Below are positions 1 through 9,586 of a stretch of DNA of 64,000 bases, piece by piece. The position numbers and the translations under genes are program-made. The stretch's first letter is position 1. Each line of letters begins with the position of its first letter. The notes beneath the pieces were generated by a model, which ran no database searches, was not told where the DNA came from, and was given only the letters and a program-made list of their open reading frames with translations. Source of the stretch: Pseudomonadota bacterium (lineage in GTDB: Bacteria; Pseudomonadota; Gammaproteobacteria; Burkholderiales; Rhodocyclaceae); NCBI GenBank assembly GCA_018241695.1, contig JAFEDH010000030.1, positions 1 to 64,000 on the forward strand. The letters run 5' to 3'.

Positions 1-297
1 AGGCACGCCATGCCCGACAATACCGTCACCCTGATTTCTTTTTTATTCCACATGGTGGCCGCTCCCCGAACTGCAGTTTTGTCAGTAGGCGCGGCAAGGC
101 GTGGATATCCGATGCCGCAGTCGAAACCCTTGTCCATGCAGAGCGATTATTGCGCCCAAGGTGTCAGGATGCAATCGGGCAGCCCAACGCATGTTCAGAA
201 ATGGTTGTGAAATCCCGGGTTAATCATAGGGGGGCCGCCGGAGTATTGTCACCCGTGTGCTTTCACTTCGTGGAAGTTCAAACCTGATGTCGATCGA
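1..297. other. Non-coding or unassigned left edge
   Basis: This stretch lies downstream of the minus-strand pilus operon. A 66-codon plus-strand reading frame near its left end has no recognisable domain and no convincing ribosome binding site, so I do not call it a gene. A weak imperfect hairpin (CTTCCAC / GTGAAAG when read on the minus strand) lies just past the last pilus-operon stop codon, but it has no T-tract. I see no RNA gene or mobile element here. Confidence 0.4.
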
Positions 298-972
298 TTA
301 CTGGCCGGTGGCAGGTTCTGGCCGGGTGACGTCACTTTCCGGGTTCACCTGCGCTGGCGGGGGTCGGGAAATTTGGGCAAGCAGACGCAATACGTCAATA
401 GTTTCCGTGCGTACCTGACCTGTGTGCGTCTCCGGAAAGCGCATCTCCCGGATCGCCGCCTCTACCCGCAGCAATTGTGCTTCGGTCAGGGCGGGGAGTT
501 TGTCCCACAGGATTTGCCCGGGCCGACCATCCTTGTCCATCAGCATGACCACTGCGACTTCGCCCGGACGCAGCGTCACCCGCGTAGCGGTTCCTGCGGC
601 CTTGTGCTGCCCTGTCTGTGAGCCTGTAGCAGGCTTGGAGGTGACTCGGGCTGCGGGTGTCTCCGGTGTGGGCCGGGGCTGGGGTTGATTCGGAGGTGAG
701 ATGGCGACAGGAGATACGCCTGCTTGTGTCAGGACAGGGGTCGATTCCGGGGGGCGACGTGATTTGTGGGCCTGTTGCTGAAGCCGGCTTCGTGAGGCAG
801 CAGTAACAGCAGATTCGAGTTCAACCGTAAGTACGGGTTGTCCGGATGGCCGGTTGGGTGCTGCGGGATATGCCAGCAACAGCAAGGCGGCATGCAGCGC
901 CAGGGAAAGCAGCAGGGCGATCCGCAGGGTGGATGCCTGCGGATCCGTGCTGCCCGAAACGGGTGATGCCAT
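298..972 (-). CDS. TonB-like envelope protein at the end of the pilin operon
   Basis: A 224-residue protein resembling an energy-transducing TonB. One N-terminal membrane anchor (about residues 15-36) contains SLALHA, the Ser/His spacing typical of TonB anchors. It is followed by a long Pro-, Thr- and Gln-rich linker (about 60-130) suited to span the periplasm and a compact C-terminal region (about 133-210). I cannot see a clear TonB C-terminal signature, so the call is by architecture. Its ATG overlaps the pilY1 stop codon (TGATG), which indicates translational coupling; a TTG one codon upstream is the alternative start. Its place as last gene of the minor-pilin operon suggests work with PilY1 or pilus assembly rather than iron uptake, which is inference. 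Confidence 0.55.
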   Translation of the reverse strand: MASPVSGSTDPQASTLRIALLLSLALHAALLLLAYPAAPNRPSGQPVLTVELESAVTAASRSRLQQQAHKSRRPPESTPVLTQAGVSPVAISPPNQPQPRPTPETPAARVTSKPATGSQTGQHKAAGTATRVTLRPGEVAVVMLMDKDGRPGQILWDKLPALTEAQLLRVEAAIREMRFPETHTGQVRTETIDVLRLLAQISRPPPAQVNPESDVTRPEPATGQ

Positions 973-3900
973 CAATACGCCTCAAATTCCCTCCACAGAT
1001 TGCGCTTGCCGAGAAACCCGCCAGGGCCGCTTGCGACAGGAATCTTGGCGGAGAGTTGCTGATAGTTCGATTTGGTGACAATCGCGGTGAACCCGCTGCC
1101 GATCTTGATGGCCGTTACCCCCACCACGAGGGAGTCGGATATCTGCTGGCTGGCCATGGAGCCGGCGACAGAAAGCCCGGTCTGGAAATCGATATCGTTG
1201 AGCCATGAGGTTCCCCCCACCGTGCAGCTGTTGGCCGCCGGGAGGTTGGTGGCGAAGACCAGGGTACCCATCACCAGCTTCATGTCCACGTTCATGCGTT
1301 CGCCACTGTCGGGGAAATTGAGGTACCAGCCACCATAGATGGTCCAGTCCATCGCAGTTCCGTTTTCATTGGCACACATTCCCGTAGCAGAACTTACCGT
1401 CGCGGTGGAGCCGCTGCAGACCATGCGGCTGTTGACGGTCGCGCCATTCGCCGTGGTGGTGATGGTGGCACCGTTGTCCATGGTTTCGATCAGCTTGCGC
1501 TGCAGGAACATGGGGACGGTCAACCCGCCCACTACCGTGGTATCGGTTTGCGGATTCCATGTGGCCTGGGTGCCGGCTCCCAGACCATTGTCGGCGCCCA
1601 GGGTATCTTTGATGGCGTAAAAACTGTTCTGGGTGGTGCTGGTGAGATCGGAGAGTTCCAGGTATTTGCCGGTACCGATATAGACCACCCGGGTTCCGGT
1701 GGAGAGCTGGGTGAGTTCCGGTTTGGTGCTGATCGGTTCGGCAACTCCGCCTGCAGACAGGTGGGCCAGCTTGAAAACCGGCAACAGTGTACCGGTGAGG
1801 TCGAAGCGCCAGAGATCCCCGTTCAGGTCGCCGCTGTATACCTGCGTTGCGGTGTTGTCGCTGGAGGGCGAATTGACCCAGGCGGAAATCTTGCCAAGAT
1901 TGCTGGGCGTACCCGCGCTGCCCGAGCCGGTGGACATGGGGAATCCGGCCAGAATCGAACCCGTCTTCGGATTGAGGGCGAAGAGCCGGCCCACGCCATC
2001 GCTGTTGTTATAGCCGGACGAGAAGAATACGGCCCAGTTCCCGCCCGGAGTTTTGGCGATGCTGGCATTGGACACCGAGTAGCCCAGTTGAGCGGTGCTG
2101 AACTCCCAGAGGAAGATCGGATTGGTCGGATCGGTGACGTCCAGGGCGACATACGAGGTGCCTCCGGGCCCCTGTCCGGCAACCATGACGGTGTGCCAGT
2201 CATTGGCGCCGCCACCAAAATTCGCGTCACCGATGGTGATCAGGCCGTCGACGAAGAACTGATGGGTGTAATTGACATCGGCGAGAACCTTCATCGACGC
2301 CATGGCCTGACGCGGGATGTAGGCCCACATTTCACCACCCGGCTGTACCGCAGCACCGCTGACGGTCACGGGAGCGGTGTCGGCATTGAACGCGTGGATC
2401 ATGCCGTCTTGTGCCGAAACAAAGATCACGGGCCGGCGGGAGGCAGCAGTTCCCGAGGTTGTGAAAGTGGAATAGCCCGGGTCCGCATATTGCTGGCTGG
2501 GGGCTTTCATGAAGGTGGGCTGGGTATCCACGACATCACCCATGACATGGGTGCGCAGACGCCAGATCTGGGGATGGCTGCTGTTGCCATCGGATTCCAG
2601 CCCCCGGTTTCCGCGCAGGAAGTTGACCAGGTTGAACGCGGTGATGTCGGTGGGATTGCTGACCGACAGGGTGGGGTACTGGGAGAGACTGGTCGGGCTG
2701 AAGTAGGCCTGCTCTCCGGGTGTGAGATTGCCGTAGGTAAACAGCCGCAGCGGATCTCCACTGGCGTTGGAAACCGGCGCCACGAAGATGCGTCGTGCGG
2801 ACCAGGTATAGGCATCGAGCAGGGCCTGGGTCGACCATTGGCAGCCACTGCCGGCGACACCGCAATTGGTGTCGCTCGAAACCGCACCGGTTGTCAGGTC
2901 GATGGAGCGGGACTGCAGGTCGCCGGTCCAGTCCACGGTGGTGTAGCTCGCCACGTAGGCAAAGTTGTCTCCGGCAACCGGCTGCAGATTCGATGTGGCG
3001 GCGGCGGCGGCGGACCCCACCCGGGAGCCGATTTCATTCAGTGCCGAACGCAGGCCGGTCACGACATTGGGCAGGTTGCGCGCATTGAAATATTTGCCGT
3101 GCCCGTTGACCGTGGCATGCCACATGTCATCGACACCGGTAGGGTCGAGGTTGGCGACGGCAGGCCAGTTCAATGTCCCGGCCTTGATCGCGGCGAAATC
3201 ACCGGTCTGGGCGGTCTGGTAGTCGGAGCGGTATTTCAGGTATCCGTCGATGCCCAGCCCCATGGCGTAGAAAACCAGATGCTGGGCCTGGTTCGGGTCA
3301 TTGGGCGTCACATTGACATTGTTGGTGGATACATCCAGCCCTGCGCTGTTGGTGGTATTGCCGAGCGCCGCACTGCGCAGGTCGGTACTGTAGTAATACC
3401 AGGCCACATCCGCCAGGGTACGGCATGAGCTGTAATTCAGGCCCCGTGTGGTGCCGATGATGGGCGGACAGGTGGTGGATGGCATCTGCCCGTCGTAGTA
3501 GGGGCGGGGAGCGGTCGCCGCGTTGTTGTCCACGTTGCCGACATCGGTGGTGCCCGCCGCCGTGGTGAGGGTGGTATTGGAGGGTTCGTTCTCGTTCCAG
3601 AATCCGTCGGTGACCAGCAGCATGAAATTCTGCTGGCAGGAATACTGGAGCGGATCCGGCGATGCCCCCAGCATGTGCGCATAGTAGTGGCCGATTTTTG
3701 CGAGTTGCGCCCGCAGCGGCGTGGAACATGACGGGTAGGCTGCGATCAGCTTGCCCCACCAGTTGGTGCGCTGGTTGAGCACTTCACCACCCGTGTCGGC
3801 AAACTGGGCAAGAGGCAGCTGGACAGTGTTGCCATATGCATTGCAGATGTTGTCGTAACCGATCCGGTAGCTTGGCCCCAACTGGCTGAAGGCCAGTGAA

Positions 3901-6900
3901 GAAGCTGACTTCATCATCAGCACCCGGGTTCGGTAATACGTGTACCAGTTGGCGAAGTTCTGGATTTCCTGGGCATAGGTGCATGTAGCTGCCGTACAGT
4001 CGGTACGGGCCGAAGTGCGGTTGTAGCTGTTGTTTGCGGGTGCGACATCGATACGGCGGAAGATTCCGACACCGGTCCAGTGGTTGGCGGTGGGGTCGGC
4101 ATTGGCGCCCCCGGACATGGTTACCGCGGGCAGGGAGCCGTTGGCATTGTTGGGAATGGCCAATGCGGAGGGCGGGGAGCCATTGCTCATGGTGGAGGCA
4201 CTGGTACTGATGGTGCCGGTGGCGATCCCGGCCGGGGGAATGCCGCTGACGGTGGTGCCCTCAGCGGCATAGCCGCCGGAGAAGGCGGATACCTGGGACA
4301 GGTAGGGAGCAAAATCCTCGGTCCCCGCACTGGAGCTCGATCCCGGATTGGTCTGTGTGACTGCGCCGAAGGAAATCGAGGAGTCGGCATTGATGACAAA
4401 CCCCTGTCCGGCATTGATGCCGCAGGCCGCGGCGCCCACCGGTCCGGTCAGTGTGCAGGTCGGGCTGGGTGAGGTGGCAGTGGCAGGCGGGCAGCTCAGG
4501 GTATAGCCGTTGCTTCCGATGTTGCCGCTGGTGGAGGGGGCCACCGCACCGGTGAGGTTGTTGATGCGCTGGTAGGTCAGGCTGGCCGGTGCGGTACCGG
4601 TATTGGGCGGCGTACCGGGCAGGATCGAGGTGGTGCCGCACTTCAGGGCGCTGATGGTCTTGTTGGCGGCGGTGGCATTCTGGATGTCGAAGATCCAGGT
4701 CGGGGAACTTCCGGCATAGGTGGTGCGGGACTGGGCACCCACCGAAATCGTTCCGCTCTTGGTCACGGAAAGCGTGGCGCAGTTGTTCGGGCCGGCGATG
4801 GTGCAGGTGCGTGTGGGAGACGGCTGGGTGGCGGCAGCGCCGCAGCCATCGCTGACCGAATATCCACCGCTCAGGTTCGATATCAGCCCGGTGGCGAGAT
4901 TGTTGACGCGCAGGTAATTGTATACACCGGTGTTGGGCGTGGTGAAGTTCTGCATGGTATTGATACCGTTGCAGCGGAGGTTATAGATGTTCAGATTGTC
5001 TCCGGCGGTGCCCGAGTTGGGTGCCGTCACCGCAAGGGACCAGGTCGGGCTGGCAGCAGGAATAATCGTGCGGTTACCGTTCACGACGCCGGGTGCAGAG
5101 CTGCCATTGACACTGATACCGCTGCCGCCGCTATAGCTGAAATTCAGGTTGGAGCTGGCGCAGGAGGCCGGGCCATTGATCGTGCAGGTAGCCACCGGGC
5201 TGCCGGTGGTAGCAGTGGCCGGGCAGGAATAGGAAAAGCCGTTTGCTCCCCGCGAGCTCAGGCTGTTGGCCAGATTGTTGATGCGCTGGGCAACCTGGGA
5301 GGGGGATGCGCCCGTATCGGCGGATCCGGTCATCAGGGTGTCGCTGGAGTCTCCGGCACAGGCGATCTGGGTCACGCCTTCGCTTGGCGCGACAACGTTG
5401 GTAATGGAAAATGTGTAGTAATAACGGTTGAGCCCGCCATCGATGGCGTTGTCGTAGTGTTGCGTGACGGGGCCGACCGAAAGATTGATGCCATAGGTGG
5501 TGACATTGATGCCGCCGGGGCAGCGGTCAGCGGGGCTGTTGTTGAGGCGTGCCCGCGCAACCGTGCAATCGACCTGTGTCGAACTCGAGTTGGTGCAGAA
5601 CGAGAGTCCGCCGGTACGCCAGCCGTTGGTCACGGTGGAGCCCGGAATGGCGAGATTGATATTGTTCTGCAGGGTGTTGGCGTAGTTGGGCGGGCTGGTG
5701 GAACCTGTGCTGGCCGATCCGCTGATGGTCGAGGTGCCGGCGCAACTGATGCCGGTAATCGACCGGTTGTCGGTGGTGGCACCGGTGAGGTTGAAGCTCC
5801 ATTGCGGGTAGGCGGCAGCCCCGGGATTGACGGCGGTGATGGAGAGGCCGATTCCCGCATCGACGTTGGTCGACAACCCGCCGGGGCAGGCGGAGGCGCC
5901 GGCCGGGCCGGTCAGTGTGCAGTTGCCGGCGGAGAGGCAGGTCCAGTTGTAGCTGTTGATGCCACGGCCATTGATCCCCCCTGTGCCGGTCGTCAGCGAG
6001 GTCGCATAGCTCGATGGTGTCCCCGTATTGATGCTGCCGGTGAGCAGGTTGCCGCTGCCACCGCAACTCAGGCTGGTGATGGTCTGGTTGTCGGTGGTGG
6101 CGCCCGTGAGGGGCAGGGTCCAGGTGGCATAGGCGCCGCTACCGCCGGCGGCGGCGGGACTGGTGGTCGACAGGGTGATGGTCGGATCGGGGGTAATGGA
6201 AAGATTGGCGCAGGCCGGTGCGCCGACCGGGCCGGTCACTGTGCAGCGATACTGCGGTGAGGCCATGGCGGCATTGGTGCAGGAATAGGAATAGCCACTC
6301 ACCGTCTGGCCGCTGAGCCCGGATTGCAGATTCTGTACATAGTTAACGTTGGCCGAGGTGGTGCCTGTGCTGCGTCCTGAAACTACCGTGGTACCGCCGC
6401 AGGTGATGGAGGTGAGCGGGGCATTGTCGGCGGTCGCGTTGGTAATGGGGAAGGTCCACTGCGGGGCCTGGCCGGCGGTGGCGGAGGCGGCACTACCGCT
6501 CAGGAATGAGAACGATACGTTGTTGTAGGTATTGCCCGCGGGGGCACTGACCAGAACATCGTAATTGCTGCCGTTTGCCACCGGCGCGGCGGCGGTGAAG
6601 CCGGCACCTACCGCAGCGGCGAGGGTGTTGGCATTGGTCAGGACCTGGGTCCCGTCGACCAGCTGTGCCGAAGTGATATGGCCGACAATGGTGGTGATCC
6701 CGACCTGGATGCCGCCGAGATCTCCGGCTTTGCCGGGGTGGCCGGAACTGGTGACGCGGAATTTTCCGGTTGCCTTGGTGGGATTGGCAACCACCACCAG
6801 GGGGCCGTTGCAGCTGGCCGAGCCGGTGATATTCACGGTGGCGCCGCTGGCCGCGGCGGTGCAGCCGGCGCGGGAGAACTTGGAGGCGATATCGGCGGCA

Positions 6901-8882
6901 ATGGCACTGGTGGCCAGCCCGTCGGCGATGGTACCGCTGGGATAGAGCAGCGGCTTGGACGTGAGCACCGAGGTACCGTTGAGGGTGATGTCATCGATAC
7001 GGGTGGGGCCGCCGGTCGGGTTGACGGTGATGGTGCCCGGATACTGGGTGCTGGTGGGAGGACCGGAAACGGTGATGGTGGCGCCGTTATCGACCGTGTC
7101 ATTGCTGATGCGCTGAATGCTGACCCATGCATCCACCGTGGATTGGCAGGTGCCATAGGTGAGCGTCGGGTCCGCGGGAGAGCCGGATTTTGCAATATAG
7201 GCGGACTGGTTGGGGCCGGAATTGATGCCCTGACAGATCGCCTGGGCGATGTTCCCGCAGGAGACACCCGTCCCGCCACCGCAACTGGCGGAGGAGACGA
7301 TGCTGCCGCTGATCAGCTGGGCGGTGGAGGTGTCGGTCCGGGTCAGGGTGATGCCGGTGATCTGGTAGTTGATGGGCGCCTGGAGGACAGTGATCGTGCC
7401 GGTCGAGTTGACGGCGGCGGCGGCGGGCGGACCCGTCACCAGCACTTGTTGTCCGTTGGGCGTGGTGCCGGCAATGGCGGCCTGAAGCAGGATGGTGGCC
7501 CCGGTCTGGGCGCAGCCATAGCCGCTGGTGAGGGTGTTGGCATTGATGGTGGTGCAGATTGCCTGCGCCATGGTGGTGGGCGTATCGCTGGCGCCGGCGG
7601 TAAATGTGGCGCCAGAAACGATGTCGGTGCCTCCCACGGTGACCGAGGTGATCGACTGGCCTGCCGAGACAGACTGGATGACGATGGTGGCCGTCGCCTG
7701 AACTCCCTGGGCGCCGGCTGCAACCCACCCGCCAAGATAATTGGGAATGTAGTGCGTCAGATCCCGGCTGGCCTGGCAATTACCGAAGCCATGGGTGAGC
7801 GGGTTGTAGTAGGAGCACCAGCGGAAAAGGGCGGGAATGTTGAAGGTCACGCCGCCGATCACCTGGGCGGTGGTGGCGCTGACGCAGTTGGTGAGATTGG
7901 CGTCACTGCAATATTCCGCCGGGCTCATGACGTAATAGGAGGCCGGGCCGGAATAGGTCTTGCGAAAGTTGTAAGCGGCGTTTGGAAAAAGGGTGCTGTT
8001 GCTGGTATCACTGTTTTCCACGCATTTCCCGCCCGACGTGGGATCGGCGGCGGAGGGGCTGGCCGTGGAACTGTTACACCAGACCTCATGCGGGTAGCTC
8101 GTCACGAGATTGGTGGTGGCGGCACCCGAATAGCCGTTTTGCAGTGCGGCCGCAGGATTTGCGGCCGGGTACGAGGTACCGTCGGCACGTACCGGCGGAG
8201 TGTAGAGCGTGTTGGGATCGTAGTACTGGCGATTCACCGCCCCGGTTGCGTAGGGGATCTGGGTCGTTGTGGTGCAACTGGGTGATTGGGTGGTGTCCCT
8301 GGGGGTGCCACCGAGGTTGTTGCTCGTGGTGCCCCAGCACATCCCCCAGACAGCGCTGTTCAGGCCGCCCACCAGGGCGACGAAGGGGGCCGAGGTGTAG
8401 CCGGCCCCCGCTGAATCGATCTGGATATTGGCGATCTTGCTCGGGTAGGAGCCGGCAACCGGTACGGCGTGGGCCGTGGCGCCCGTACCGCCGCCGCCCT
8501 GGATGACGACGGCGGGCGCAGAGGTATAGGTCGTCCCCCAGCCTCCGGGCGGGTTGCAGTTGCTTGGAATTGCACCGGAGGAGCAGATGTTGGTTACGGT
8601 GCCGCCACCGACATAGGCGGTGGCACCATCTCCCACGGTCCCGCCGAGACTGCCCGGATCGGCTGCAACAGTGCTGTAGCTGATGTAATCCGGAGAGAAA
8701 TCCCAGGCCATGGAGCCGGAATCGTCCAGCACGTACATGATGTTGGGCCGGACCACGGAGGTGGTGCTGTTGGCAAGAGGAGCGCTGGCCAGCGTCAGGG
8801 CGGCCACCTGGGCGGTCTGGGTCAGCAGCATGGCTCCCATGACACACCAGGCGGTAATACGGCGGAAGGATGATGGCTTCAT
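972..8882 (-). CDS. pilY1: Giant PilY1-type pilus tip adhesin / assembly factor
   Basis: PilY1 proteins sit at the tip of type IV pili, prime assembly with the minor pilins and bind surfaces. This one has 2636 residues, more than twice the roughly 1000-1200 usual for the family. A signal peptide ends near residue 29. A von Willebrand A-like metal site DDSGS lies at residues 53-57, but the matching strand LLVTDGFWN appears only near residue 1753. The roughly 1300 residues between are mostly Thr/Ser/Gly-rich repeats (see the repeat entry). From about residue 1530 the sequence follows ordinary PilY1: Tyr- and Trp-rich VWA remainder, then a C-terminal beta-propeller (about 2140-2560) with GDLNGDLWRFD near 2347, close to the DxNxD calcium-loop pattern. 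The start has AAGGTGAG just upstream. It lies downstream of pilX and overlaps the TonB-like gene by one base. Confidence 0.9.
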   Translation of the reverse strand: MKPSSFRRITAWCVMGAMLLTQTAQVAALTLASAPLANSTTSVVRPNIMYVLDDSGSMAWDFSPDYISYSTVAADPGSLGGTVGDGATAYVGGGTVTNICSSGAIPSNCNPPGGWGTTYTSAPAVVIQGGGGTGATAHAVPVAGSYPSKIANIQIDSAGAGYTSAPFVALVGGLNSAVWGMCWGTTSNNLGGTPRDTTQSPSCTTTTQIPYATGAVNRQYYDPNTLYTPPVRADGTSYPAANPAAALQNGYSGAATTNLVTSYPHEVWCNSSTASPSAADPTSGGKCVENSDTSNSTLFPNAAYNFRKTYSGPASYYVMSPAEYCSDANLTNCVSATTAQVIGGVTFNIPALFRWCSYYNPLTHGFGNCQASRDLTHYIPNYLGGWVAAGAQGVQATATIVIQSVSAGQSITSVTVGGTDIVSGATFTAGASDTPTTMAQAICTTINANTLTSGYGCAQTGATILLQAAIAGTTPNGQQVLVTGPPAAAAVNSTGTITVLQAPINYQITGITLTRTDTSTAQLISGSIVSSASCGGGTGVSCGNIAQAICQGINSGPNQSAYIAKSGSPADPTLTYGTCQSTVDAWVSIQRISNDTVDNGATITVSGPPTSTQYPGTITVNPTGGPTRIDDITLNGTSVLTSKPLLYPSGTIADGLATSAIAADIASKFSRAGCTAAASGATVNITGSASCNGPLVVVANPTKATGKFRVTSSGHPGKAGDLGGIQVGITTIVGHITSAQLVDGTQVLTNANTLAAAVGAGFTAAAPVANGSNYDVLVSAPAGNTYNNVSFSFLSGSAASATAGQAPQWTFPITNATADNAPLTSITCGGTTVVSGRSTGTTSANVNYVQNLQSGLSGQTVSGYSYSCTNAAMASPQYRCTVTGPVGAPACANLSITPDPTITLSTTSPAAAGGSGAYATWTLPLTGATTDNQTITSLSCGGSGNLLTGSINTGTPSSYATSLTTGTGGINGRGINSYNWTCLSAGNCTLTGPAGASACPGGLSTNVDAGIGLSITAVNPGAAAYPQWSFNLTGATTDNRSITGISCAGTSTISGSASTGSTSPPNYANTLQNNINLAIPGSTVTNGWRTGGLSFCTNSSSTQVDCTVARARLNNSPADRCPGGINVTTYGINLSVGPVTQHYDNAIDGGLNRYYYTFSITNVVAPSEGVTQIACAGDSSDTLMTGSADTGASPSQVAQRINNLANSLSSRGANGFSYSCPATATTGSPVATCTINGPASCASSNLNFSYSGGSGISVNGSSAPGVVNGNRTIIPAASPTWSLAVTAPNSGTAGDNLNIYNLRCNGINTMQNFTTPNTGVYNYLRVNNLATGLISNLSGGYSVSDGCGAAATQPSPTRTCTIAGPNNCATLSVTKSGTISVGAQSRTTYAGSSPTWIFDIQNATAANKTISALKCGTTSILPGTPPNTGTAPASLTYQRINNLTGAVAPSTSGNIGSNGYTLSCPPATATSPSPTCTLTGPVGAAACGINAGQGFVINADSSISFGAVTQTNPGSSSSAGTEDFAPYLSQVSAFSGGYAAEGTTVSGIPPAGIATGTISTSASTMSNGSPPSALAIPNNANGSLPAVTMSGGANADPTANHWTGVGIFRRIDVAPANNSYNRTSARTDCTAATCTYAQEIQNFANWYTYYRTRVLMMKSASSLAFSQLGPSYRIGYDNICNAYGNTVQLPLAQFADTGGEVLNQRTNWWGKLIAAYPSCSTPLRAQLAKIGHYYAHMLGASPDPLQYSCQQNFMLLVTDGFWNENEPSNTTLTTAAGTTDVGNVDNNAATAPRPYYDGQMPSTTCPPIIGTTRGLNYSSCRTLADVAWYYYSTDLRSAALGNTTNSAGLDVSTNNVNVTPNDPNQAQHLVFYAMGLGIDGYLKYRSDYQTAQTGDFAAIKAGTLNWPAVANLDPTGVDDMWHATVNGHGKYFNARNLPNVVTGLRSALNEIGSRVGSAAAAATSNLQPVAGDNFAYVASYTTVDWTGDLQSRSIDLTTGAVSSDTNCGVAGSGCQWSTQALLDAYTWSARRIFVAPVSNASGDPLRLFTYGNLTPGEQAYFSPTSLSQYPTLSVSNPTDITAFNLVNFLRGNRGLESDGNSSHPQIWRLRTHVMGDVVDTQPTFMKAPSQQYADPGYSTFTTSGTAASRRPVIFVSAQDGMIHAFNADTAPVTVSGAAVQPGGEMWAYIPRQAMASMKVLADVNYTHQFFVDGLITIGDANFGGGANDWHTVMVAGQGPGGTSYVALDVTDPTNPIFLWEFSTAQLGYSVSNASIAKTPGGNWAVFFSSGYNNSDGVGRLFALNPKTGSILAGFPMSTGSGSAGTPSNLGKISAWVNSPSSDNTATQVYSGDLNGDLWRFDLTGTLLPVFKLAHLSAGGVAEPISTKPELTQLSTGTRVVYIGTGKYLELSDLTSTTQNSFYAIKDTLGADNGLGAGTQATWNPQTDTTVVGGLTVPMFLQRKLIETMDNGATITTTANGATVNSRMVCSGSTATVSSATGMCANENGTAMDWTIYGGWYLNFPDSGERMNVDMKLVMGTLVFATNLPAANSCTVGGTSWLNDIDFQTGLSVAGSMASQQISDSLVVGVTAIKIGSGFTAIVTKSNYQQLSAKIPVASGPGGFLGKRNLWREFEAY
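4330..7690 (-). repeat. Degenerate tandem repeat array inside pilY1
   Basis: The encoded protein contains about ten divergent repeats of roughly 90-125 residues. The last six (about residues 803-1520) share a pattern: a strand such as W-x-F/L-x-I/L-T, then ATTDN, then ITxLxCGG, a TG-turn, a helix with NNL, SYSC, and CT(I/L)TGP followed by another Cys. Each unit has about four cysteines in similar places, which suggests internal disulfides. The first four units (about residues 398-800) follow the same rhythm but have fewer cysteines. The array interrupts the von Willebrand A-like region. Boundaries are approximate because I aligned the units by eye. Confidence 0.75.
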
Positions 8883-8926
8883 GGTCTCACCTTCGGGGCT
8901 TGAGTGAAGATCGACGGGTGTCGGCT

Positions 8927-9586
8927 CTAGTAGAAAAAGGATTGCACGTAGCGGCTGTTATGCATCGGTCCGACAACCTTGACCGTGATCCGGTAATACA
9001 CGTGGACCAGGGAACTGGACAGTCCGCAGTAATTGGGGGAATCGGTGTCATGCGAACATCCCGGATTGTTGCTGGCGGCCTGTAGCGGTCCGGTACAGCC
9101 GGCGCCGGGGCAGGGGCCATAGGCGCCCGACATGCGGTGCACGACGTAATACAGGGTGTATTGGTTGACCGGTATGGGAGTGCTGCCGCCAAACGCCATC
9201 GCACAGGGCCGGCCGCTGGAATTGGTGCCTGCGAAATTGTAGGTCTGGGGCAGGAAGGCTGCGGTGTTGCTGCATCCCGGGTCGGCTTCGTTATAGATTG
9301 CGTAATAGCCGGGCAGGGTCGCGGCGCTGGTGTTGTCGAGGGCGCTGCTGTTGCCACTGAGGGTGGATTGCACCCAGAGATAGGCGGTTTGACCGGCCAC
9401 GTCGGCAACCCGGGTGGCGGCCTGACGGAAGGCGATATTGCCGGCGGTGGAGATGCCGCCGCGCATGGCATAGAGCAAACCCAGGGAGGAGAGCAGGATG
9501 ACCGAGAGCATGACAATTGTCATGACCAGGGAAAACCCCTGCTCCTTGCGCCGGGAGATGCCCGAGAAGGCGGTTAGCGTGACCAT
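8927..9586 (-). CDS. pilX: PilX-like minor pilin
   Basis: A 219-residue minor pilin of the type IV pilus tip complex. The prepilin cleavage site is EQG/FSLVM near residue 16, followed by a hydrophobic helix. The +5 position is Met instead of Glu, which is common for tip-type pseudopilins that do not need the usual Glu5 contact. The body has several cysteines (CSN, CAMAFG, a CPGAGC pair, CSHD, YCGLS), consistent with a disulfide-stabilised globular head. The start overlaps the end of pilW by 13 bases, and pilY1 begins 44 bases beyond its stop. PilX acts with PilY1, PilV and PilW to prime pilus assembly. The C-terminus is Tyr/Phe-rich (QSFFY). Confidence 0.85.
   Translation of the reverse strand: MVTLTAFSGISRRKEQGFSLVMTIVMLSVILLSSLGLLYAMRGGISTAGNIAFRQAATRVADVAGQTAYLWVQSTLSGNSSALDNTSAATLPGYYAIYNEADPGCSNTAAFLPQTYNFAGTNSSGRPCAMAFGGSTPIPVNQYTLYYVVHRMSGAYGPCPGAGCTGPLQAASNNPGCSHDTDSPNYCGLSSSLVHVYYRITVKVVGPMHNSRYVQSFFY

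Noticed and set aside
1548..3428. Long plus-strand open frame opposite pilY1
   Set aside because: It is antisense to the conserved PilY1 propeller, has no recognisable domain and is explained by GC-rich codon bias of the real gene.
6678..8285. Gly-rich plus-strand open frame opposite the pilY1 repeats
   Set aside because: Its Gly/Ala repeats are the shadow of the Thr/Ser/Gly-rich repeats on the minus strand; there is no start signal.
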